DNA from: Dissophora ornata | Lineage: Eukaryota; Mortierellomycota; Mortierellomycetes; Mortierellales; Mortierellaceae | DNA length: 15,269 bases | Assembly (NCBI GenBank): GCA_025201705.1 | Contig: MU616848.1 | Coordinates: forward strand, 21,462-36,730 | Direction: 5' to 3' | Shown here: positions 8,557 through 15,269 of the stretch, piece by piece | How positions within the stretch are numbered: position 1 is the first letter of the stretch | Layout of the letters: each line of letters opens with the position of its first letter | Notes under the pieces: generated by a model | The model's input: the letters and a program-made list of their open reading frames with translations, nothing else | Database searches by the model: none | Told to the model about the DNA's origin: nothing | Translations under genes and position numbers: made by a program

Positions 8557-9384
8557 TTTAACTCCAAGGAGTCGGCGCTTAACACGGTCATGACTGTCAA
8601 TATGGCCCTAAGTGTACGGTTTTGAGGAGGTGAGTCATCAAGTATCTGAAGAAAAGCCTCAGAGTTGTTTTGTGCCAGTCGATGTGCCCATCGATGAGTC
8701 TCGGTGACAGCTTCGTCTGAGAGAGGTATCACAGTGTCCTTTACAGCGTTACAAAGCGATTCCCAGATCTGATCCTCCACTTGTCCTTGCAGTCCACCGG
8801 TTTGATATTCTGCCTCTACCAGGAATATGAAGTTCACCGCCCTGTACAAACCATGGTTTAATGAAGAAAGAGGGTTAGATTATTAACATTTACTCATTCA
8901 GTCGATAAAAGTCATTCCATCAATAGCTATCCAGGGGGCTGGATTTACTTGCAGTTTCTCATATGGCCCTGTCAATCCTCCGTTCTCTTGCACAACGCGA
9001 TCTCTAAAATCCATTAAATCCCGACCAACCACTATGTCATCAATTATCCATGCATTGTCGACATGGGAGTCGAGTCTTCCACCGCCTTCCAGATAATTCC
9101 AAGTAAAAAGCTTGGAGGTAGATTCGCGCAGGTCTTGATCGGTGCAATAGCTTGCATCATCTGGATCGGTTGAGGGCAGACTCGAGCCAATTGAGGATTG
9201 TAGATTTCCTGGCATCCGTTTATCGCAGACATCACCATCTTAAGGTGATGAGCATCCTGGAGTATTTACTGAAGTGTGAAAAAACAGGTTAAAATTCATT
9301 CATTAATGTCAGCTAGAAACTCCACAGTTGGTTTAGAGTAAGACTACTTACAATCTTCCAGTGAAAGGCTCCGACCAAAAGAAA
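8553..9384 (-). pseudogene. 3' part of a decayed minus-strand gene of unknown function
   Basis: The last exon (8841-8553) encodes RLNE/AVNFIFLVEAEYQTGG after splicing across a 52-base intron (GTAAAT donor at 8893, TTTGTACAG acceptor at 8842) and ends at TAG 8555-8553. The preceding exon (about 9256-8894) contains segments such as DAHHLKMVMSAINGCQEIYN and, in another frame, DNAWIIDDIVVGRDLMDF. At least two single-base frameshifts are needed to read it through, one near 9180 and one near 8915. A further tiny exon (9384-9352, before a good GTAAGT donor) is possible. I do not recognise the family: it is soluble-looking, acidic, rich in helix-forming residues, with no signal peptide or membrane segment. 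It appears to be the continuation of the pieces at 12715-14355. Confidence 0.55.
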
Positions 9385-9690
9385 CTAGTAAAGAAAGAAA
9401 AACTCTAATTCGTCTACTGTGTCTTTCTCACCTCTCTTTGACTGTTTTGAGCCATAGTTCACAGAACATCAGTCTGTAACACAATTCATACTTGATTCTT
9501 CGTCCGAAGTACTTCGCGCTCTTTCGAGCTTGACCTGAAAATTCACTTGATTCTTCATCCCAAATACTTCACGCTCTTTGAGGCGAAAAGCGAAGTTTTT
9601 TTTTTAGTGTTCTGGACAGGATCCTCGCTGAGCAAATAAAAAGAAAGAGAGAAAGAGACCTACACTCTGAACATTGAACATTACACCAAA
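9385..9690. other. Non-coding stretch spanning the unidentified Helitron 5' end
   Basis: No coding frame is supported. It contains an imperfect direct repeat of about 43 bp (9484-9529 and 9541-9583; core CTTGATTCTTC, then TACTTC.CGCTCTTT). A Helitron should begin with TC after an A, but several A-TC positions exist and none has a distinctive end, so the boundary stays open. Confidence 0.5.
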
Positions 9691-9726
9691 ACTCTTCCAA
9701 ATCATGGCGAAGAAAAAATATAACGC

Positions 9727-10722
9727 AACTCAGCGGTGTGAATCTTGCAACAATTTTCCGAGATCCAGCGTTCTCTGTGTGCTGCCGTCAGGGCAAATTT
9801 GTCTTGGATCCTCTCCCCAGACCCCCCGATGTCCTGTACAATCTCTATACTGGCACGAACGTTGAGTAGGACATCTCGAAAAGGTTTCTGGAACACATAA
9901 GGACCTTTAACACCATCTTCTCCTTCACATCTACCGAATACCAGTTGGATCTCTCAGTCATGAATTGCCGAGGGTCACCGACGATCCGTATCCTTTGTGA
10001 GGTCTATTATACTTTTGGCACGATTTTTCCAGGCGAAGGAAGGCTGCAGAAGTTTTCTCAGCTGTACATACACAATAAAGAACACGCAGCTACTGCCAGT
10101 AACCATATCGAACTCATCGCTCGAAGTATCGGAGAAGCTCGACAGGATCGGCGCATCGTGGACGACCTGCAAGAGATGGTGAACTAAAGCCCGTGTGCAC
10201 AGCAGTGTAAAAGCATCGGAGAGCGTATCCGTGCTGACGAGGCCCCCATTTTTGGCATGAGGATTATTGCGAAGCGTTCCAGCGACGCACGGCGTTATAA
10301 TCCCCCCACGGCAGAAGAAGTCGCTGCTATTTTTCCAGGTGACGGTTCGGACTGTGCTGAAGATCGAGATATCGTCGTTCAGCTACACGGCAACAGTTTC
10401 AAGAGGGCCTCCATCTACCATCCGTCATATTATCCTATGGCCTACCCTCTCCTCTCCCCACTGGGCGGTAACGGCTTTAGACTTGGGCTTCGCTTGAAAC
10501 GGCGAGACGGACCCATACCGCAGCCATCTCAGGACCGCCTTACTATGAAAGACTTCAGTTCGTATCGGCTACAACTTTGAGAAGGTGATGGTAGCGAAAT
10601 CATCTTTCGCTCCAAGCGTTTATTTATGCAGTTCATTGTCGACATGTATGCCGCGATGGGGATGAACAGGCTGACATGGTGCTATTGGATCCAGAAAACG
10701 ATAAGAGCGGAACTATATCAAG
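9727..10722 (+). pseudogene. Helitron RepHel N-terminal region, broken
   Basis: Helitron N-terminal features are readable: CCRQGKFVLDPLP, LYTGTN, a FLEHIRTFNTIFSFTS segment, then EVYYTFGTIFPGEGR, QLYIHNKE, DARRYNPPTAEEVAAI and the SIYHPSYYPMAYPLL motif. In-frame stops occur at TAG 9867-9869, TAA 10185-10187 and TGA 10578-10580, and the reading frame continues after each one. A good GTGAGA donor at 10723 ends the segment in CAA G, and an intron to 10816 joins it in phase to the next segment. The upstream start is unclear. Confidence 0.75.
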
Positions 10723-10816
10723 GTGAGATTCTGCGTGCTTTTTTTTTTTCCTTATTTTACTTACGCACAAAAAAAAAAAAAATACTTACGCTCGCATAAT
10801 TGCCCGTCGATGGCAG

Positions 10817-11711
10817 GTATTCAAGATGCAATCCGCGAGGGTGACACGGACCCGTTCACTCTTGGTCGTCAATTTGTATTACCCTCATCCTTCACGTCGG
10901 GCCCTCGACACATGGTCCAGTTGTATCAGGATGGCATGGCGATTGTGCGCGCGACGTCTTCTCCGGATTATTTCATAACCTTCACATGCAATCCGGCTTA
11001 GCCAGAGATTTCAGAGGCCCTCTTACTTGGCCAAGTTGCCCATAGCCGTCCAGATCTACTATCGCGGGTGTTCAAGTTCAAGCTCAAAGACCTCATGCGA
11101 GACTTGACCGTGAAAGATGTCTTCGGAAAGTTGTCGCGTTTGTATCCGTAGTAGAGTTCCAAAAGCGAGGCCTCCCACATGCACACATCCTTCTGATCCT
11201 TGCTCCAGAAGACAAATCCCGGACGCCCGAAGATATAGATCGCTTCATATCTGCCGAGATTCCAGATCCTGCTACACATCCGCGGGCTTACGAGACGGTG
11301 AAAAAGTGCATGGTCCATCGCCTTTGTGGTCCAACAAATCCAACGGCCGACTTTATGGAGAATCAGAAGTGCGGCAAGAACTTCCCAAAGGCGTTTCTGG
11401 AATCAACGACCTGTACAGAAGACGGATACCCTATATACCGACGCCGGAACTATGGCCGTACTTTTACCTTTGACGCCAGTGCAGGAAGGAGTCGACGAGT
11501 AGTTGATAACCGTCCGATCGTCCCGCATAACCCGCACTTGGCCGCAAAGTACAATGCTGACATCAATGTAGAGATCCGCACGAGAATCCTCGCAGTGAAG
11601 TACGTATTCAAATACATTTACAAAGTGCCACCATTTGCATCAGCCGAGGAAACGCTATCCCAAGAAGATACGGGGAAGCTCCAGAAACGGGCGGATCTTC
11701 ACATACACTAA
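10817..11711 (+). pseudogene. Helitron Rep domain (Helitron_like_N plus HUH/Tyr nuclease), broken
   Basis: This part encodes the rolling-circle endonuclease that nicks and joins DNA. It opens IQDAIREGDTDPFTLGRQF and contains GPRHMVQLYQDGMAIVR and FITFTCNP. A TAG at 10999-11001 stands where the family has Trp. After a frameshift near 11145 come VEFQKRGLPHAHILLIL, with the HUH histidines at 11178-11186, CCxx-type residues in VHRLCGPTNP and NQKCGKNFPK, and the tyrosine motif KYVFKYIYK with Tyr codons at 11601, 11613 and 11619. The catalytic residues survive in pieces, but no continuous protein can be made. Frame is lost at about 11710, where the sequence jumps to the helicase C-terminus. Confidence 0.85.
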
Positions 11712-12576
11712 CATGCAGGTGGCTGCCAACCAATGGTTCATTGATTTTTCTGCTTCACGTTGGAGAAGGCCCTGAACCAACAGTCGCAATCGGAGACCAC
11801 AGCGATTAAATTTACGTACTGCCACAAGTCCTCTTTGCCCCTCTCCCCTCGGCCATCCACGGTTCGCCTGAAAAGCAGCTCATCAAAGACATCTATCCCA
11901 CCATTGACACTGCTCCACTGGACCCTGACCTCCTCATGAGTAGTATCATCTTGACGCCCCGTAATAAGGATGTTGCCACACTGAACAGCATGGCCACCGA
12001 TATGCTGTATCACGGGCAGGACAAGATTTACAAAGGACAGGACTCTGTCTCGGACCCAGAGTCATCAGGTCGGTATCCCGTCGAATACTTGAACTCACTC
12101 GATCCCTCGGGATTAGCGCTTATGAACTGCGGTTGAAGATCGGACAGCGTGTGGTTCTCATACGCAATATGAACGCTAAGCAGGGTCTTTGCAATGGCAC
12201 GCGGCTCATTATCAGGTACCTTGGGAGAAACGTAATACATGCAGACATTCTCTTTGGCGCACACAAAGGTAAGCGCATCTTTCTCCCTCGCATCCCTCTG
12301 ACCACTGTCGATGATGGCACATGTCCTGTCATGTGCACAAGGCGTCAGTTCCCAGTCAAGCCCGCCTTCGCCATGACCATCAACAAGGCCCAAGGGCAGA
12401 CACTCAGCTCCATTGGCGTTTACCTCCCAGAGCCTGTGTTCAGTCATGGTCAACTCTATGTCGCGCTTTCCCGATGTACAGATCCTCGCCATCTGAAGGT
12501 CATTATCAGCAAAGGTACTCTTCAAGGAAGGGACGGCATATATACCCGCAATATAGTCTACAAATCCATATTGTAA
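11711..12576 (+). pseudogene. Helitron PIF1-like helicase, C-terminal fragment
   Basis: Only the last third of the PIF1-family helicase remains: NMQVAANQWFIDF, then [61 protein letters not shown], the motif V-like [14 protein letters not shown] and the motif VI-like [12 protein letters not shown], ending IVYKSIL with a stop at 12576. The ATP-binding half, with Walker A and B, is missing, so an internal deletion joins Rep to this fragment. A TAA near 11807 and frameshifts near 11749 and 12119 also interrupt it. It continues the Rep segment in the same element. Confidence 0.85.
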
Positions 12577-12644
12577 CCATATAGAACACCCGATATTTTC
12601 AGAAGATCCATATTGTAATAAAGCCATCACTCCTCCATTCATTA

Positions 12645-12673
12645 CCCGTGCGTGAGCCACGGGCTTTTGCTAG
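12645..12673 (+). other. Helitron 3' terminus (hairpin plus CTAG)
   Basis: A six-base-pair stem CCCGTG/CACGGG with a 7-base loop is followed by CTTTTG and CTAG, and the next base is T. This matches the known Helitron 3' end (short GC hairpin a few bases before CTRR) and fixes the right boundary of the element. Confidence 0.88.
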
Positions 12674-12714
12674 TAGTAATATAAAATGCTACGAAATCGA
12701 TGAATAAAACATAC
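12674..12714 (-). other. Remnant of the host intron next to the Helitron
   Basis: Read on the minus strand, the exon end CCCCAAG is followed by GTATGTTTTATTC and about 40 bases of A/T-rich intron-like sequence, and then the Helitron 3' end. The matching acceptor is expected beyond the far side of the element (a CACTTCAG at 9280-9269 or a TTTACTAG near 9385 are candidates). Confidence 0.55.
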
Positions 12715-13398
12715 CTTGGGGCACATTCACTGAGTTATCAAACGTTGAGATAGTTTCACTTGAGACATATGTTGACACCCCAGGGAGGTTGTAGGTTGTG
12801 CTGAGGACGTCGCTATGGGCTCTCGCAAGGCAGTGGGGGTATGAAAGACCTATGCATCGACAGCTGTCAGAGAACGTTCTCTCCGCTCAAAAATAAAACA
12901 AGACTAAACAAAGACCATCCGCCAATAGAGTACAATACCTTGTTTTGCTCGGGTTCTCCAGCTTTGTCCAAGGTCTCAAGCACCAGGTCACTGGCCTTAC
13001 CAATAATTGCAGTCTGTGCGTCTGAGAGCGCCTTCTTTGCAGTCACGGCTTTTCTTTGATCCTCCCAAAAGGTGCCATGGTCAACGGCGAGCCACTGCTC
13101 GAGACTCTGCTGGACTGCTTTGCGGATAGCTTGGGGTATCCGTTTGTTCTTTGTCAACTCCTCTATGTCATGGACGGCAGACTCTTTAGTCTCATAGTCG
13201 AACTGGTTGACAAATGCCTCAACAGAAAACACCGTTCACTTCAAGATCCAGGACAGTTTGGATTCCATGAGGTGAATTGGCGTGTGCTCCCAAGCTTTGG
13301 AACAAGGTTGGGGGCTGGTGCTCTAATTTGGGGCGATTGAATGTTGAGTAAAGAGGAGGTTAAATTGGGCGATCGAAGCTATTATCATTCAACTCAGT

Positions 13399-13705
13399 CC
13401 TAAAATCACTTCTTCGAGAAGAGAAACCACCTGAAGCCTTCCACCCACATTTCATCCGGTGGATCTGACATTTTCATCCATAAAGGACAATGCTGCCAGA
13501 CGCGAACCCTGGATATACTCAAATGGGAAACAAGACAACATGATACCGTGGGGTACATGCATCGTAAATGTGGGTGATCTAATAGGTATGGTGGTGAGCA
13601 TCACTATCATGACATATACAGGGGCCGACAATGTATCAATTAGCATCTTCATTCCACCACATCCTCGACCATGCAAGAGTATTGAGATCGACGATAAAAA
13701 CATAC
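13399..13705. other. Large intron or second open segment of the decayed gene
   Basis: By the phase-compatible model this is intron between segments 2 and 3. It nevertheless stays open in a minus-strand frame (HVPHGIMLSCFPFEYIQG.. to TGA near 13450) and in a plus-strand frame. It contains a third VP(H/Q)G-type junction, GTACCCCACGGTATCA on the minus strand at about 13543-13558. It could hold a diverged duplicated exon. I cannot decide. Confidence 0.35.
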
Positions 13706-13885
13706 CTTGGGGCACTTTCGAGATACGATGAAGAGATTCTTCGGCATACGGCTCTGAAGCTTCAATCAAGGTGCCAGCCGTCCTGATCGCTGAAAGTCGA
13801 GCTCGTTGATCCGTCCAATATGACACTCCCCTATTCGACCTCCATTGATCAAACCCCTCCTTGAGGTATTTCTGGTCAGTGCCTG

Positions 13886-14185
13886 TAACCAGTTAACCAG
13901 TTAACCAGTGAAGTTAACCAATTAACCAGTTACAGTCAACCCCCGTTATAATGACATGTTTGGTACAGAGATTTGGAGGTGTCATTATAGGCGATTGTAT
14001 GGGAATGTCGTTACAACGAGAAGAAATGCATAGTAAAAAAATATAATGAAAATTCAAGTGGTGTCACTACATGGAAAACGTCAGTACAGCGAGTGGCATT
14101 ATATCGGGGGTTGACTGTAACTTCACCGGTTAGCCACATGGAAACTGTAAGTCAACCAGTTAAGTTATTTTGACCGGTTAAAATC
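13886..14185. repeat. TTAACCAGT-type short repeats flanking a MITE
   Basis: Left of the MITE, near-9-bp repeats (TTAACCAGT, TTAACCAAT) run from 13886 to 13932. Right of it, related but mostly diverged motifs (CACCGGTTAGCC, CAACCAGTTAAG, GACCGGTTAAAA) run to about 14180. GTGAAGTTA at 13908-13916 and TAACTTCAC at 14118-14126 are inverted partners just outside the MITE, so the array may itself be an older inverted-repeat element that took the insertion. Confidence 0.6.
13933..14117. mobile_element. 185-bp pogo/Tc1-type MITE
   Basis: The left end CAGTCAACCCCCG followed by TTATAATGAC is matched in inverted orientation at the right end, where GGCATTATAT precedes CGGGGGTTGACTG; about two mismatches occur over 23 bp. 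TA dinucleotides at 13931-13932 and 14118-14119 are the target duplication expected of Tc1/mariner/pogo elements, whose ends commonly start CAGT. No transposase is encoded. It lies in an intron of the decayed minus-strand gene. Confidence 0.85.
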
Positions 14186-14355
14186 ACTGCTCACATCCAT
14201 TCTCGACCATCTGGGCCAGTCCATCCGAGTGCTTGAGCGGCTCTGTGAATCCGTTGAGCAGGAACGAGGCGCGGGAACTGAGACACGAAATCAGGAAGAA
14301 TAGACTCTAATCACTGATTTGGCGGCTCTTGATCATTAGCGCCGAGATCACCCAT

Positions 14356-14405
14356 CTCTTCCAAGAACGCTGACCGCAATAAGGGTGAAAAAAAAAAAAT
14401 AAGAA
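14356..14405. other. Upstream flank of the decayed minus-strand gene
   Basis: This short stretch precedes the presumed minus-strand ATG at 14355-14353 and contains an A-run at about 14388-14399. No clear promoter element is visible. Confidence 0.3.
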
Positions 14406-15010
14406 CAATCGATGCTAGTAGACAAGGGCGTCCGTGAATCAAGACCTTGATGTCAGCCTTGGAGCGTTTCTCGTCAGTTCACTCTGTGGCTGCTTGTTGT
14501 GTATACTTTTTTCTTTTTTCTTTTTTTTTTCTCCTCCGTTCACCCACTCCCCCTTCCCCCATACTTCAACATGGTAAACTACTCGAATGCATTTCCCTCA
14601 TGCGAATCTTTCAGGCCCTGTTTTTCTTTATGCGTCATCCATAATCTTGTTTTGGAAACCTTTGGCCGCCCGAACAAAAGCTATCGCATCCTCACGCGTG
14701 TTTTTGCGAGTTACCGAGGAAGTAATGCACAGCCAGCTACAGGCCAGGTCGCGGCTTTCATCTCTGCCAAGAGCGCTGGCCGTAAACTAGGTGAAAAAAT
14801 AATAGTAATAAAACAATCGCTGCTAGTAGATAAGGCGTCCGTGAATCGAGAGTTTGATGTTAGCCTTGGGGCGTTTCTCATCAGTACGCCCTGCTTTTCT
14901 TTACGCGTTATCCATAATCTTGTTTTGGAAACCCTTGGTCGCCTGAACAAAAAAAAACTGTCTCGCCATTCCTCGCCCGTGTTTTTTTTTGCAAAGTTGC
15001 TTTGTGAGAA
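14406..15010 (+). repeat. Two-copy tandem repeat with a ~134-bp insertion in copy 1
   Basis: The block CAATCG.TGCTAGTAGA followed by GTCCGTGAATC, TTGATGT.AGCCTTGG and GCGTTTCTC.TCAGT occurs at 14406 and 14812 (406 bp apart). Its continuation CCCTG.TTTTCTTTA.GCGT, then ATCCATAATCTTG and TTTTGGAAACC, occurs at 14616 and 14889 (273 bp apart). Copy 1 therefore carries about 134 extra bases (14479-14614) with long pyrimidine runs, ending in TTTCAG. Plus-strand frames across the repeat (up to 171 codons) rest on poly-T and poly-A runs and do not look like protein. Confidence 0.85.
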
Positions 15011-15269
15011 ATGAAGGGGCTATTATCCTCGATCATAGTGCATCGGAACAGCTCTGTTTTCTTCTTCATTTCCTTTTGCTTGTGTATTGCTAGCACGTAT
15101 AACTAGCTACTTTGTCACGGAAACACTGGAGCTTTGCTTCGATTGGATAATTAGAAGTTGGAGGGTTTGGGGGGTTGGGGAGGAGGGGGGAGAAAAGTTT
15201 GCCACAAGGAGCAGCGTATGATTATGCGGTTTGTCAATTAGTGCGAAAAGGGATGGTTGGAAGCAAACG
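15011..15269. other. Right edge, no gene seen
   Basis: Neither strand shows a supported coding frame. The only structured sequence is a G-rich tract at 15163-15190. Confidence 0.5.
15163..15190 (+). other. G-quadruplex-type G-rich tract
   Basis: Four runs of three or more G (15163-15165, 15169-15174, 15177-15180, 15185-15190) are separated by loops of 2 to 4 bases, which satisfies the usual G4 pattern. Its function, if any, is unknown. Confidence 0.6.

Larger units (their letters stand above)
9691..12673 (+). mobile_element. Degenerate Helitron (rolling-circle transposon)
   Basis: Recognisable Helitron Rep and helicase segments lie in order on the plus strand, followed by a canonical 3' end: the hairpin CCCGTG (12645-12650) / CACGGG (12658-12663), a 6-base spacer, CTAG at 12670-12673, and a T in the flank. 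Helitrons insert between A and T and make no target duplication. The listed 5' limit is only where coding similarity starts; the true end was not found. The internal coding region lacks the helicase ATP-binding part and has several stops, so the element could move only with proteins supplied from elsewhere. Confidence 0.85.
12715..14355 (-). pseudogene. 5' part of the decayed minus-strand gene of unknown function
   Basis: Four coding-like segments on the minus strand join in compatible phases. Segment 1 is 14355-14208: ATG, then MGDLGANDQEPPNQ, a TGA at 14313-14311, then FPRLVPAQRIHRAAQALGW. Segment 2 is 13882-13706 (QKYLKEGFDQWRSNRGVSYW, ending ISKVPQ before a GTATGT donor). Segment 3 is 13322-12939 (HQPPTLFQSLGAHANSPHG; after a one-base shift near 13236, VEAFVNQFDYETKES and ELTKNKRIPQAIRKAVQQ). 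Segment 4 is 12849-12715, Ser/Thr-rich, ending SVNVPQ before another GTATGT donor. No known domain is recognised. The product looks soluble and helical, with no signal peptide. The segment 1 donor (GTCGAG) is weak. The last donor has no acceptor before the Helitron, so the gene must continue beyond it. Confidence 0.55.

Noticed and set aside
12869..12882. 14-bp perfect palindrome AGAGAACGTTCTCT as a regulatory site
   Set aside because: It lies in an intron of a broken gene and a single palindrome of this length gives no functional evidence.
13459..13731. 90-codon plus-strand frame antisense to the decayed gene
   Set aside because: Splice-junction motifs and phase agreement favour the minus strand, and no plus-strand homology is recognised.
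14499..15014. 171-codon plus-strand frame
   Set aside because: It starts in a poly-T run and spans a duplicated non-coding unit with an indel; the protein is low-complexity at both ends.
1..15269. tRNA or rRNA genes, or TTAGGG telomere arrays
   Set aside because: No A/B-box pair with cloverleaf potential, no rRNA-like sequence and no TTAGGG run was seen by eye on either strand.

Overview
The window looks like nuclear DNA from a filamentous fungus. The grounds are one intact intronless fungal-type sugar transporter, several broken genes with short GT..AG introns, a Helitron and several short inverted-repeat elements. The Crinkler-type P-loop NTPase is of a kind I associate with early-diverging Mucoromycota (Mortierella- or Glomeromycotina-like fungi). 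That placement is inference from family resemblance; no search was run.

Layout. 1-80: probable 3' end of an upstream relative of the transporter, since it shares a 30-bp block with the transporter's 3' region. 340-845: a short hairpin and a two-copy 150-bp repeat. About 1080-2600: a tandem satellite with a ~165-bp monomer and an exact 825-bp (5 x 165) higher-order period. 2759-3309: a two-copy tandem repeat of 265/285 bp. 3797-5395: the only intact gene, a 532-residue MFS hexose transporter. 5565-5841: a long fold-back element directly behind it. 6084-6371: a MITE-like element with ~60-bp inverted ends. 6373-8556: a Crinkler-like P-loop NTPase gene that lacks its N-terminus and is broken by one frameshift and one in-frame stop.

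From 8553 to 14355 the minus strand carries pieces of one decayed multi-exon gene of unknown function. Its stop codon overlaps the last stop of the Crinkler pseudogene, tail to tail. A Helitron on the plus strand (from about 9.7 kb to a well-defined 3' end at 12673) lies inside what appears to be an intron of this gene and separates its 5' and 3' parts. The Helitron keeps the Rep HUH and tyrosine motifs and the last helicase motifs, but has lost the helicase ATP-binding half and is full of stops. A second intron of the same gene holds a 185-bp pogo/Tc1-type MITE with TA target duplication, inside an array of TTAACCAGT-like repeats. 14400-15010 is another two-copy repeat, and 15163-15190 is a G-quadruplex-type G-rich stretch.

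Functionally, only the transporter is likely to work as written. The rest is a transposon-rich accessory region in which effector-like and unknown genes are being broken up. I found no tRNA, rRNA or CRISPR. I do not see a convincing new biological system. The most useful leads are the higher-order satellite, the unknown minus-strand gene split by a Helitron, and the cysteine-rich tail of the Crinkler-like protein.
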